Positions 53,195-63,300 of a DNA stretch of 64,000 nt are shown one piece after another. Location of the stretch: NCBI RefSeq assembly GCF_004348895.1, contig NZ_RRZK01000036.1, forward strand, positions 180,861 through 244,860, written 5' to 3'. Position numbers and translations under genes: made by a program. How positions within the stretch are numbered: the first letter of the stretch is position 1; each line of letters begins with the position of its first letter. The notes beneath the pieces are model-generated. The model had not been told where the DNA came from, did not search any database, and worked only from the letters and a program-made list of their open reading frames with translations. This DNA is from Pseudomonas vancouverensis. GTDB taxonomy: Bacteria > Pseudomonadota > Gammaproteobacteria > Pseudomonadales > Pseudomonadaceae.

Positions 53195-53239
53195 GCTTAT
53201 TCGTCGTAACGCCACCCGGCGGCGTTACGACGAATAAGC
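53195..53239. repeat. 19-bp perfect inverted repeat between convergent genes
   Basis: GCTTATTCGTCGTAACGCC and its exact complement separated by ACCCGGC. Lies 25 nt after the HD-gene stop and 23 nt before the lpxH-like stop. No T-run follows on either side. Confidence 0.85.
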
Positions 53240-53261
53240 CAGCTCAGACACTCAATAGCTA

Positions 53262-54077
53262 TCAGGCCAGCTCGGCAACCTTGGCCGCTTTCAACTGCGC
53301 TTCCCGCGCCTGGGCATCCGCCAGTCGATACAGCTCGATCGTGCCATCCCAGTGTTCGATCAATGCCGTGCAGGACTCCACCCAGTCTCCGCAATTGAGG
53401 TAATCCACCTCGCCGACCTTGCGAATTTCGGCATGGTGAATGTGCCCGCAGACCACGCCATGCAGCTCACGCTTGACGCACTCATGGGCGATGGCTTCTT
53501 CGAAATCGCTGATAAAACTGACCGCGGTTTTCACCTTGTGCTTGAGGTACGCCGACAGCGACCAGTAGCCGTAGCCATAGCGCGCACGCCAATGATTGAG
53601 CCAGCGATTGAGGGTCAGGGTGAATTCGTAGGCCGAATCGCCGAGAAAGGCCAGCCAGCGGTGGTAACGAGTAATCACGTCGAACTGATCGCCGTGGATC
53701 ACCAGCAAGTGCCGGCCATCGGCCGTGACATGCACCGCTTCGTCCACCAACTGGATGTTGCCCAGAATCAGCTTGGAATAGCGGCGCAGGAACTCGTCGT
53801 GGTTGCCGGTGACATAAATCACTTCGGTGCCGCGCTTGCTCATGGTCAGCAGGCGCCGGATCACGTTGGTGTGCGCCTGGGGCCAATACATGCCGCCGCG
53901 CAGTTTCCAGCCATCGATGATGTCACCGACCAGATAGATCTTGTCCGCGTGATAGCCCTTGAGAAACTGTGACAGGTGTTCCGCCTGACAATCCCGTGTA
54001 CCCAGGTGCACATCGGAAATCCATAGCGTCCGTACACGTTGTTTACGGCTGGGTTTGGCGAGCTCGGCGCTGGTCAT
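53262..54077 (-). CDS. UDP-2,3-diacylglucosamine diphosphatase-like metallophosphatase
   Basis: 271 aa, calcineurin-like fold. Motifs: WISDVHLGTRD (Asp/His, ~19-29), YLVGDIIDGW, VTGNHDEFL (~93-101), LLVIHGDQFD, VVCGHIHHAEI. This set is typical of the LpxH2/YbbF-like group. ATG 54077 has AGAGGG upstream. Might process lipid A precursors or a related substrate. Confidence 0.83.
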   Translation of the reverse strand: MTSAELAKPSRKQRVRTLWISDVHLGTRDCQAEHLSQFLKGYHADKIYLVGDIIDGWKLRGGMYWPQAHTNVIRRLLTMSKRGTEVIYVTGNHDEFLRRYSKLILGNIQLVDEAVHVTADGRHLLVIHGDQFDVITRYHRWLAFLGDSAYEFTLTLNRWLNHWRARYGYGYWSLSAYLKHKVKTAVSFISDFEEAIAHECVKRELHGVVCGHIHHAEIRKVGEVDYLNCGDWVESCTALIEHWDGTIELYRLADAQAREAQLKAAKVAELA

Positions 54078-54213
54078 GGGCAACCCTCTGGACATGTTTT
54101 GTAAAGTTTGCGCCGGTCGGGTTAATGGTCCATGACAGCAGCAAGTCAGTCCTGTGACAGCACGTACGGGCCTGAGCGGGTGTAGACTGGCGACCTGCAA
54201 CCGGAGACCCGCG

Positions 54214-54978
54214 ATGAGACCGATCCTCACGCTACGCCAATACACCCACGACCTCATCGTCCACAGCCATGACCACGCGCAACTGGTGTTCGGGTTGTCG
54301 GGAGCGCTGGATTTCGAGGTTGGCGGGCGTGGCAGCCAGGTGGTTCAGCAGAGTTTCGTCGTCGTGCCTTCCGGCGCCCATCATGCTTGCGGCAGCGCCA
54401 ACGGCAGCCGTTGCCTGGTGCTGGATGTGCCCAGCGACCAGTGGGTGGCGGACTCCCTGGGCGATCACGCCGAATCCAGTCGACGCCTGCTCGACAAGGC
54501 CGGCCGACTGGCACTGGATGCGGGACAAAGCCAGTTGGTGCAATGGCTGGCGAACAGCCCGGTAAATGACCCGCTGATCGCCCAACAAGGCGCGGTGCTG
54601 TTGCTGGCCAGTCTCAATAATGCGAAACCGGACGCAGTGGGTGGGCGCCGTCTGCCCTACGCCGCGCTGGATGCTCATATTGACCAGTACGCGGCGTATC
54701 CCCTGCAGGTTGCCGATCTGGCCCGGGTGGCCGGTCTTTCCAGCGCGCGCCTGCATGCCCGCTTCGTCGCCGAATGCGGGCAAACACCCATGGACTATAT
54801 TCGCAGCCGTCGCCTGCACTTGGCGGTCGGCATGTTGCGCAACTCGGCGTTGCCAATCGGCGAGATCGCCAGCCGGGTCGGCTACAGTTCGCAAAGCGCC
54901 TTCGCAGCGGCCGTGCTGAGGGAGTTTGGCGCCTCACCCGGCAAGTTGCGCCGCGAGGCTGGCGATAAAAAACGCTAG
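54214..54978 (+). CDS. AraC-family transcriptional regulator
   Basis: 254 aa. N-terminal cupin sensor (HSHDHAQLVFGLSGALDFEV, VVVPSGAHHACG) and C-terminal double HTH (LQVADLARVAGLSSARLHARFV; LPIGEIASRVGYSSQSAFAAAV). ATG 54214 with CCGGAGACC upstream. Next to a divergent lpxH-like gene and upstream of an EamA transporter, 71 nt away, which it may regulate. Confidence 0.88.
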   Translation: MRPILTLRQYTHDLIVHSHDHAQLVFGLSGALDFEVGGRGSQVVQQSFVVVPSGAHHACGSANGSRCLVLDVPSDQWVADSLGDHAESSRRLLDKAGRLALDAGQSQLVQWLANSPVNDPLIAQQGAVLLLASLNNAKPDAVGGRRLPYAALDAHIDQYAAYPLQVADLARVAGLSSARLHARFVAECGQTPMDYIRSRRLHLAVGMLRNSALPIGEIASRVGYSSQSAFAAAVLREFGASPGKLRREAGDKKR

Positions 54979-55049
54979 TTTGCCGACAGACGTCACGGGG
55001 CAGGACGCGTTTCAATGACGCTTCTGTTCGATTGTTACCAAGGATTGCA

Positions 55050-55943
55050 ATGACTCCCCGTACCGCCCTTGGCGCCCTGCATATTGGCGCACTGATGTTT
55101 GGCCTGACCGGTGTATTCGGCAAACTCGCTGCGGCGTCCCCGGCGATCATCGTATTTGGCCGGGCCGCTTTTGCGGTGCTGGCATTGGCATTTTTTGCCC
55201 GCTTCGCCAGCCAGACCCGCTGGCAAAAACTCGAAGCCGTGGACTGGCGCCGCCTGTTACTGGGTGGCCTGCTGCTGGCCGGGCACTGGGTGAGTTTCTT
55301 CATTGCGGTGAAAGTCGCAGGCGTGGCGATTGCTACCCTGGGTTTCGCCAGTTTCCCGGCCTTTACCGTGATTCTCGAAGGGTTGATTTTCCGCGAGCGC
55401 ATCCGCGCCAATGAAATCCTGCTGGTTGTGCTGGTGAGCATTGGCCTGGTGTTGGTCACCCCAGACTTCGACCTGGCCAGTGGTGCGACTACAGGATTGC
55501 TGTGGGCCGTGGGCTCAGGGCTGCTGTTCTCGCTGCTGTCACTGACCAACCGCGCCGGCTCCGGGCGAGTGCCCGCGGTTCAGGCGGCGCTGTGCCAGAA
55601 CGTGGTGGTCGCCCTGTGCCTGCTGCCGGTGGCGGCACCGCAATTGAGCGAGGTTCGGGCCATCGATTGGCTGTGGATCGGCCTGCTCGGTGTGTTCTGT
55701 ACCGGCGTCGCCCACAGCCTGTTCGTGGCCAGTCTCGCGGTGATCAAAGCGCGAACCGCTGCGGTGGTGTTTGCTTTGGAGCCGGTGTACGGCATCACGG
55801 TGGCCTGGCTGCTGTTCAATGAAAACCCGACCCTGCGCATGTTGCTGGGCGGGGCATTGATCATCGTGGCAATTGTGGTGTCGAGCAGGCTTTCCAGCGG
55901 CTCGAGCAAGAAAGCCGTCGCCGCTGAAGCCGCCTCTCACTGA
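55050..55943 (+). CDS. EamA/DMT-family transporter
   Basis: 297 aa, about ten membrane helices in two EamA halves (LMFGLTGVFGKLAAASPAII; LLWAVGSGLLFSLLSLTN). Possible metabolite exporter; substrate unknown. Ends 7 nt into the convergent SelW-like gene. Confidence 0.88.
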   Translation: MTPRTALGALHIGALMFGLTGVFGKLAAASPAIIVFGRAAFAVLALAFFARFASQTRWQKLEAVDWRRLLLGGLLLAGHWVSFFIAVKVAGVAIATLGFASFPAFTVILEGLIFRERIRANEILLVVLVSIGLVLVTPDFDLASGATTGLLWAVGSGLLFSLLSLTNRAGSGRVPAVQAALCQNVVVALCLLPVAAPQLSEVRAIDWLWIGLLGVFCTGVAHSLFVASLAVIKARTAAVVFALEPVYGITVAWLLFNENPTLRMLLGGALIIVAIVVSSRLSSGSSKKAVAAEAASH

Positions 55944-56224
55944 GTGCGGTCGTTGTGACCGAGGTCGCGGTCCGGATCGATCTGATCGCGGACCCGCTGC
56001 TTGAGCACTTTGGCTTCGGGGAAGCCGCCATCGGCCTTGCGCTCCCAGATCTGCACGTCGTTACAGAACACGTGAAATACCCCGCCGGTGCCGGGCACCA
56101 GCGACACTTTGCCGAGGTCATCGGCAAAAGTACTGAGCAGTTCCTGGGCCAGCCAGGCGGCACGCAACAGCCACTGGCATTGCGTGCAGTAGGTGATGAC
56201 GATTTCCGGTTTGTTGGCGGACAT
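55937..56224 (-). CDS. SelT/SelW/SelH-family (Rdx) protein
   Basis: 95 aa with ITYCTQCQWLLRAAWLAQELL at the N-terminus: the CXXC redox motif is Cys-Cys, not Sec. Thioredoxin-like fold; GGVFHVFCNDVQIWERKADGGFPEAKVLKQRVRD matches the family end. Function unclear. Confidence 0.88.
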   Translation of the reverse strand: MSANKPEIVITYCTQCQWLLRAAWLAQELLSTFADDLGKVSLVPGTGGVFHVFCNDVQIWERKADGGFPEAKVLKQRVRDQIDPDRDLGHNDRTQ

Positions 56225-56267
56225 GTCGGTAATGTTCCTTGCTGGCGAACTTGAAAGACCGGACGAC

Positions 56268-56702
56268 TCAGGACTTTTCCAGATTGCCCAGAATGTGCCC
56301 ATGCACGCGCATGCACACTGCAAGGTCCGCTTCATCGACGCCTTCGAACAGCTCGTGGCGCAACTGCGTGGCGATGGTTTCGATCTGTTCGATCAGCGGT
56401 CGAGCCGGGGCACAGAGCACGATCTTCTTCGCTCGACGATCTTCCACGACGGCCTGGCGCTGCACCAGGCCCTGGGTTTCAAGGCTGTCGAGCAAACGCG
56501 CCAGGGTTGGCCCTTCGACGCCGACGCTTTGTGCCAGTTCACGCTGGGTCGGTGCTTCTTCGAAACGCGCCAGGTGCAGCAGCACCAGCCAGCGCGCCTG
56601 GGACAAACCCATACCGGCCAGCCGGCGGTCCAGTTCGGCGCGCCAGCCGCGAGACATCTGGGCCAATTGCATGCCAAAGCGGTGTTGATCGGTTAACGAC
56701 AT
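56268..56702 (-). CDS. MarR/SlyA-family transcriptional regulator
   Basis: 144 aa. Winged helix: GLSQARWLVLLHLARF, TQRELAQSVGVEGPTLARLLDSLETQGLVQRQAVVEDRRAKKI with the typical DRR wing. Target unknown. Confidence 0.9.
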   Translation of the reverse strand: MSLTDQHRFGMQLAQMSRGWRAELDRRLAGMGLSQARWLVLLHLARFEEAPTQRELAQSVGVEGPTLARLLDSLETQGLVQRQAVVEDRRAKKIVLCAPARPLIEQIETIATQLRHELFEGVDEADLAVCMRVHGHILGNLEKS

Positions 56703-56820
56703 AAAACACTCATGATTAGACTGAAATAGAAAAAACTAATTATTAGCCAGCTAAGCATGAGCCTTGGCTTGAGGCAAGGCCTGTTCTGTACTGAATCGTT
56801 ACATCAATGATCCAGCACAC

Positions 56821-58947
56821 TCAAATCTCGAATTCGGACTGCAACGCTGCGCGAACGCAGTACAAAACCCCCTCCGGCACCCGTCCGGCAAAGAGCGCGG
56901 AGATCTCGGCGACTGGTGGCAATTCACCTTCGCCGTCCAGGAAGGCGTCCTGCACTTCACCGAGCAAATCCTCGGGCAGGTCCAATGCCTGCTCCAGCGA
57001 CAGCTGCTGTTTGCCAATGGCTTCGGCAAGCATGGTGTAGACGTTCTTTTCCGAGCACTGCAACTGACCGGCAATCTGCACTGGCGTCATGCCGGCGCGG
57101 GCCAGGGTGATCAGTTCGTGGCGCACATCGGCCACCACTTTCGGCGCCTCGGCCTGGCCGCCAAGCACTTCGAGGAAAGCCTCGCCATAACGCTCCAGCT
57201 TGCGCGCGCCGACACCGCTGACCCTGGCCATTTCCGCCAAGGTGGTCGGCTGGCTGCGCAGCATTTCCAGCAAGGTCGAATCGGGGAAGATGACGTAAGG
57301 CGGTACACCATGTTCTTCGGCAAGCTTGCGACGCAAGGCGCGCAAGGCTTCCCATTGTTCGCGTTCTTCGCCGCGCACCAGTTGGCTCGCCTGGCTCTTG
57401 CTGCTTTTCGCCACGGTTTGCGCCTTGAGATCGCGGCGCAGTTCAAGGGTGACTTCGCCTTTGAGCAGCGGCCGGCAACTGTCGCTCAGGCGCAAGCCGC
57501 CGTAGCCTTCCAGGTCGATATCGGCCAGGCCACGGGCCACCAGCTGACGGAACAGGGAACGCCACTCGCCTTCGGCCATGGCCTTGCCGACACCGAAGAC
57601 CGACAGGTGCTGATGGCCGAAACTGCGGACCTTTTCGTTGTCCTTGCCCAGTAGCACGTCCACCAGATGCCCGACGCCGTAGCGCTGGCCGGTGCGGTAG
57701 ATCGCCGAGAGCGCCTGACGCGCAGGCTCGGTGGCGTCCCAGGTCTGCACGCCATCGACGCAGTTGTCGCAATGACCGCAAGGCTCGGGCATGTCTTCGT
57801 CGAAGTACGCCAGCAGGGTTTGCCGCCGGCAGCGGGTCTCTTCGCACAGCGAGAGCATGGCATCGAGCTTGTGCTGCTCCAGGCGCTTGTGACGCTCATC
57901 GCCTTCGGAGTTCTGCAGCATCTGCTTGAGCATCACCACGTCTTGCAGACCGTAGGCCATCCAGGCGTCCGCCGGCAGGCCGTCACGACCACCGCGACCG
58001 GTTTCCTGGTAATAGGCTTCAAGGGATTTCGGCAAATCAAGGTGGGCAACGAAACGCACGTTGGGTTTGTCGATGCCCATGCCGAACGCCACGGTGGCGA
58101 CCATGATCAACCCTTCCTCGTTGAGGAAGCGCTTCTGGTGATAGGCACGCAGATCGTTGGGCAGCCCGGCGTGATAGGGCAGCGCCGGAAAACCCTGTTC
58201 CGTCAGGAATGCCGCGACTTCCTCGACCTTCTTGCGCGACAGGCAGTAAACGATGCCGGCATCGCTGCGACGCTCGGCGAGAAACGCCAGTAACTGTTTG
58301 CGTGGCTGCTCCTTGGGCACGATGCGATAGAAAATGTTCGGGCGGTCGAAGCTAGAAAGGAAACGTTCGGCGTTCTGCAGGTGCAGACGAGTGACGATTT
58401 CTTCGCGGGTGCGCTTGTCGGCCGTGGCGGTCAGGGCAATGCGCGGCACGTCGGGGAACATTTCCGCCAGCTGGCCCAGTTGCAGGTATTCCGGACGGAA
58501 ATCGTGACCCCATTGCGACACACAGTGTGCTTCGTCGATGGCGAACAGGGCGATGTTCAAGCCTTGCAGGAACGACAACATGCGCGGCTGGACCAGGCGC
58601 TCGGGGGCCAGGTAGAGCATTTTCACTTCGCCACGCTTGATCCGCGCCGCCAGGTCACGCTGCTGCTCAGCGCTCAGGGTCGAGTTCAGCGCGGCGGCGG
58701 CCACGCCCAGTTCTTCGAGGGTGGCGACCTGATCGTCCATCAGCGCGATCAGCGGCGAAACCACCACCGCCAGGCCCTCGCGCAGCAGTGCCGGCACCTG
58801 GAAGCACAGGGACTTGCCGCCACCGGTAGGCATCAGGACCAGGGCATCGCCGCCACTGGCCACGCGCTCAATGATCGCACCCTGACGGCCACGGAAACTG
58901 TCGTAGCCGAAGATGTCCTTGAGGACGCGTTGAGCCTGTTCGAGCAT
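56821..58947 (-). CDS. recQ: ATP-dependent DNA helicase RecQ
   Basis: 708 aa. Helicase motifs: I in VLMPTGGGKSLCFQ, II DEAH (AIDEAHCVSQWGHDFR), VI QETGRGGRDG. The zinc-binding domain has CRRQTLLAYF and CGHCDNCVDG. RQC and HRDC (WEALRALRRKLAEEHGVPPYVIF) domains follow, then a C-terminal helix-turn-helix. ATG 58947 used; the frame extends to 59001 without support. Confidence 0.95.
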   Translation of the reverse strand: MLEQAQRVLKDIFGYDSFRGRQGAIIERVASGGDALVLMPTGGGKSLCFQVPALLREGLAVVVSPLIALMDDQVATLEELGVAAAALNSTLSAEQQRDLAARIKRGEVKMLYLAPERLVQPRMLSFLQGLNIALFAIDEAHCVSQWGHDFRPEYLQLGQLAEMFPDVPRIALTATADKRTREEIVTRLHLQNAERFLSSFDRPNIFYRIVPKEQPRKQLLAFLAERRSDAGIVYCLSRKKVEEVAAFLTEQGFPALPYHAGLPNDLRAYHQKRFLNEEGLIMVATVAFGMGIDKPNVRFVAHLDLPKSLEAYYQETGRGGRDGLPADAWMAYGLQDVVMLKQMLQNSEGDERHKRLEQHKLDAMLSLCEETRCRRQTLLAYFDEDMPEPCGHCDNCVDGVQTWDATEPARQALSAIYRTGQRYGVGHLVDVLLGKDNEKVRSFGHQHLSVFGVGKAMAEGEWRSLFRQLVARGLADIDLEGYGGLRLSDSCRPLLKGEVTLELRRDLKAQTVAKSSKSQASQLVRGEEREQWEALRALRRKLAEEHGVPPYVIFPDSTLLEMLRSQPTTLAEMARVSGVGARKLERYGEAFLEVLGGQAEAPKVVADVRHELITLARAGMTPVQIAGQLQCSEKNVYTMLAEAIGKQQLSLEQALDLPEDLLGEVQDAFLDGEGELPPVAEISALFAGRVPEGVLYCVRAALQSEFEI

Positions 58948-59241
58948 AAAAACTCCAAAAATCACCGAAACATCCCTGCAAGGCTGGTTCAGAACCGGCA
59001 ATGGCGCCTCGATAAATCGTAAGTGCGCATTGCATGACGCTTAACAGATCAGCCGTGACGCCAGCAGGGCATCACAAAACGCGCGAGTATACCCGAGGGC
59101 TGTCCGGCAAAGGGTGCCGCTTATAGGACCAGAGAGATTGAGAACCTGTAGGAATGCAGTGCAAATATGCCGTGCGGCTGGCCTGTGCGCTCAAGAAGGC
59201 CTAGAATTCCCGCATCGAACATTCCCCAAGGTAGTCCTTTA

Positions 59242-59829
59242 ATGTCCTTCGCTGAGCAACTAACCCGCCTGCAAGTCTTCCTCGACGCCGACGAACTGCA
59301 TGACGAGGCGCTGGACTACGTGGCCGCCCACGGCTACCTCACCGCGCTGTCGATCTGTTCCGAAGTGGTTCCGGACCGTGAATGGATCGACGCCCTGTTC
59401 GCCGAAGAGCCACACTACAGCAGTGAAGCCCAACGCGAAGAGATCGAAGCCACGCTGATCGGCCTCAAGGCTCACATCGCCCGCCAGCTGGCGTCCGACG
59501 AAGAGTTCGAACTGCCGTGCGACCTCGACCTGGGCGAAGATCCGGATGACTCGGAACTGCGCGGCTGGTGCATCGGCTTCATGGAAGGCGTGTTCCTGCG
59601 CGAAGAAGCCTGGTTCGAAACCGCCGAAGACGAAGTCAGCGAAATGCTCCTGCCGATCATGGTCGGCTCGGGTCTGTTCGACGAGCAACCGGAGTTTTCC
59701 GACATCGCCGCCGACGCCAACCTGATGGACGACATGATCGTGCAGATCCCCGAAGCCCTGACCGCGCTGTACCTGCTGTGCAACGCGCCAGACGAGAAAC
59801 CGGCGATCCTCAAGCCACGTCACCACTAA
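59242..59829 (+). CDS. UPF0149 (YecA/YgfB) family protein
   Basis: 195 aa, strongly acidic. The UPF0149 fold is suggested by ELRGWCIGFMEGVFLREEAWF and the C-terminal DDMIVQIPEALTALYLLCN. Start ATG 59242. Function unknown. Confidence 0.85.
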   Translation: MSFAEQLTRLQVFLDADELHDEALDYVAAHGYLTALSICSEVVPDREWIDALFAEEPHYSSEAQREEIEATLIGLKAHIARQLASDEEFELPCDLDLGEDPDDSELRGWCIGFMEGVFLREEAWFETAEDEVSEMLLPIMVGSGLFDEQPEFSDIAADANLMDDMIVQIPEALTALYLLCNAPDEKPAILKPRHH

Positions 59830-59839
59830 GGCCGCGCCT

Positions 59840-60235
59840 ATGGCCAAGCCCATAGGCAACCGCCCCCTGATGTTGCGCTACGTACTGCTGGCCATCGGCT
59901 GGCTGAGCGTAGCGCTGGGGGTGATCGGGATTTTCCTGCCGGTACTGCCCACCACGCCTTTCCTGTTGCTGGCGGCTGCCTGTTTCGCCCGCAGCTCGCC
60001 ACGTTTCTATCAATGGCTGGTGGAGCATCCACGACTGGGCCCATGGATTCGCGACTACCTCGACGGCAACGGCATCCCGCTCAAGGGCAAGGTCTACGCC
60101 ATCGGCCTGATGTGGGCAAGCATCCTGTTTTCCTGCTATCTGGTGCCGCTACCGTGGGCACGAGGGTTCATGCTGACCAGCGCCGTACTGGTGACGATCT
60201 ACATCCTGCGCCAGAAGACCCTGCAAAAACCCTGA
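59840..60235 (+). CDS. ybaN: YbaN-family (DUF454) inner-membrane protein
   Basis: 131 aa, about three to four membrane segments. Family signature LGVIGIFLPVLPTTPFLLLAAACFARSSPRFYQWL (~27-60). Ten nt after the upstream gene. Confidence 0.9.
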   Translation: MAKPIGNRPLMLRYVLLAIGWLSVALGVIGIFLPVLPTTPFLLLAAACFARSSPRFYQWLVEHPRLGPWIRDYLDGNGIPLKGKVYAIGLMWASILFSCYLVPLPWARGFMLTSAVLVTIYILRQKTLQKP

Positions 60236-60247
60236 AATGCCCCCATG

Positions 60248-60285
60248 AAAAAACCCGCCGTCGCAGGTCGCGAAGGCGGGTTTTT
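60248..60285. terminator. bidirectional terminator between ybaN and the adhesin
   Basis: AAACCCGCC (60251-60259) and GGCGGGTTT (60275-60283) with A- and T-runs outside. Convergent placement. Confidence 0.88.
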
Positions 60286-60302
60286 CTATTGCCCTCCTCA
60301 GG

Positions 60303-63300
60303 TCACACCGTATCCACTTTCAACGAATGATCGTTGAGCATGCCGTTGATGATGGTCGCCGTGTCGTGCCCGCCAGCGATTACCCCACCCGCCCCCGGCG
60401 TCACGCCGTAATGGCTAGCCAGGTTGACGCCAGCCAGATCGATGGTCTGGGTCGGCGCGGCGCCGGCCATGGCACTGACATTGATGCTGGTGACCAGTGA
60501 TGCACCGCTGCCGGTGACCGTGAAGTGCAGGTAGTCATCCAGCGAAGCGGCGGTGCTGTTCTCCCCTTGCAGCAGTTGCGACAGGTCGAGCTTGTCAGTG
60601 CCAGGGGTGAAGTCGGTGACCACGTCGTGACCGCTGTTGCCCTTGAGCCACTGGAAGGTATCGGCGCCGGGGCCGCCAGTCAGGGTGTTGTTGCCCATCC
60701 CGCCGATCAGCAGGTCATCACCGCCGCCGCCGTTGAGGATGTCGTTGCCCAGCCCGCCGTTGATCACGTTGTTATTGTTGTCGCCGGTCAGCTTGTCGTC
60801 GAAGTTCGAGCCGACCAGGTTTTCGACGTTGCTGATCGTGTCGATGCCGGCACCGATGGTGTTCTGCGCCCCCAGCAGGCTGAGGTCCACCGTCACCCCG
60901 GCGGTAGCGTGGGCGTAACTGACCGTGTCGATGCCGGTACCGCCATCGAGAATGTCATTGCCCGGGCCGGCGTAGAGCAGGTCGTTACCGGCACCGCCGT
61001 GCAGCTCGTTGTTGCCGGAACCGGCGGTGAGCACATCGTTGCCGTCGCCACCATTGAGGATGTTGTTACCGGCGCCTGCCACCAGCACGTCATCGCCGGA
61101 GGTGCCGGTGAGGGTGTGCCCCTCCTGATAACTGATGGTCACGGCGGCGGAGTCGCTGCCGCCATGGTTGTCGTTGGCGGTGTAGGTACCGTGGTAATCC
61201 GGGGTGAGGTCGTGGGCCCCGGCGTAGTTGACGGTCATCGTCAGTTGGTAGTTTTCCGCGGCATTGGTGTTGCTGCCGCTGGTGTTGGTGATGTTGGTCA
61301 CGTGGATCTGGTAGGTGCCATCGGCGCTCGCCGTGATGGTGCCGCCATCGGCGATGCTGACAAATGCCCCGCCGTTGACCGAGTACTCCAGGGTGATGTG
61401 CCCGGCCGCGAGGTTGTGGTCCAGGTTCAGGGTCTCACCCTGTTTCAGTTTGACGGTGATCAAGTCTTCGTCGTTGGCATTGGCGTTGGTCACCGCCCCC
61501 AGGTAGCCGCTGACCACCAGCACGGCAGTCATCGCCACGGTGTTGGCGGCGAAAGCGCTGCGCACATCGGCCAGGTTCTGGTTGGCGGCGGTATTGCTGG
61601 TGCCGTTGAAACTGATCGCGCCGCTGCCGGTGAAGTCCGCGCCCTTGGCCGCCCAACCAGTGTTGAAGCTCGTTGGTGATGCGGTGAGCGGATCGCCATT
61701 CGGATCGGTGTCGTTGGCCAGCAACAGTTCACCTGGCACCACGATATTGCCCGACAGCACGTTGGTGATGATGTGATCGTCCACCGCCACGGGAGGCGCG
61801 TTGGGGATCACTTTCACGGTCAGCGTCGAGCTGGCCAGATCTCCGTCATTGTCACTGACGGTGAAACCGACGTTCTCGGTGATCACCACGGAGGTGACTT
61901 TCTGCGAGATGTAGGTGTAGTCGCCGGTGCTGAGGTTGATCTGCAAGGTGCCGCTGTTGTTGGTGGCGATGCTCAGGGTGTTGTGCGCGAAGTCAAAGGT
62001 GCCGTGGTTGGCACCGCCGCTGGCGGACACCGTGCCCTGATTGTTGTTGCCCTTCGGATCGTAGGTGTAGGTGGTGCCATCGATGGTGATGGATTTGATG
62101 AAACCGCCATCGGCGCCGAAGGTGCCACCGTCGCCCAGCAGGGAACCGGTCACCGGCGCACCCACCACCGTACCCGAGAGTACCGAGTTGAGCTGGTTGA
62201 GATCGGTGACCACAACGGCGTTGGTATCGGTATGACTACTGCCGTCATAAGCCAGTGGATTGAGGTTGGCGTTGCTCACACCGCTGCCCAGGCCAATCGC
62301 GTAATTCTTGATGTTGTTGGCATCAAGGAAGGCTTTGAGCGCAGTCTCGTCGGCGGTGCCGATGTCCTGGTTGGTCGTTGGCTTGCCGTCGGAGAAGAAG
62401 TAGCCGACGTTCTGCGCGCCATCGAGTTTGCCCGAAGTCATGAACGCAGTTTTCAGCATGGCCACGGCGGCGTCGTAGTTGGTGCCGCCGCCCGCGCTGA
62501 GGCCGGCAAGCAGCGTCTTGGCAGTGGCCACGTCGACCCAGACCGAGGTGCGGTCGGTGGCGTTGCTGCTGAAGGTCACCAGTTGCACCTTCACATCGCC
62601 TAGGTCGTCGTACTTGTCCAGCAAGGCGCTGATCGCCTGCTTGGCCAGGTCCAGCCGCGACAGGCCCGGCACACCGGAGGGATCGGCCATGCTGCCGGAG
62701 ATGTCGAGCACGATCAGCACGTTGGAGTCGATCTCCACGGCCGCGACCGATCGCTCCGACGCCACGGCCTGGGGCACGTCATCGACAATATTGACCACAA
62801 TGGTGCTGGTGGTGCTGTTGCCCGCCGCGTCCGTCGCCTTGTAGGTGAAACTGTCACTCAGGGTGTTGGGCCCGTCGTTGGCGCCGGGCGACGTTTTCGG
62901 TGCCGATGTCAGGGTGTAGGTGTAGGTGCCGTCCGGGTTGAGCAGGATCTGCCCGTAGGCTCCGGTGGCGCTGCTGACCAGGGTGTAGGTGATCGCGCCA
63001 ACAGCACCCGTGACCGAGCCGACCAAAGTGCCGGACGCCGTTTCGCCGGTGTTGCCCGGATCACTGCCAGTCACGGTACCGGCCGCCAGATCGTTGCCGT
63101 CCTTGGTCAGGTCGAGGGCTTTCTCATAGACGGTGACGTCATTGTCACTCACTGCCTTGAGGCAGCTGTTGTTGACGTCGATGGTGATGGTGGTGGTGCT
63201 TTCATCGCCGTCGCTGTCGCGGATGGTGTAGGTGAAGGTGTCCGTGGCCCCTTCGGGCCCGACCGAGTTCGGATTGGCGTGATACACCGCGTTGCCCGCG

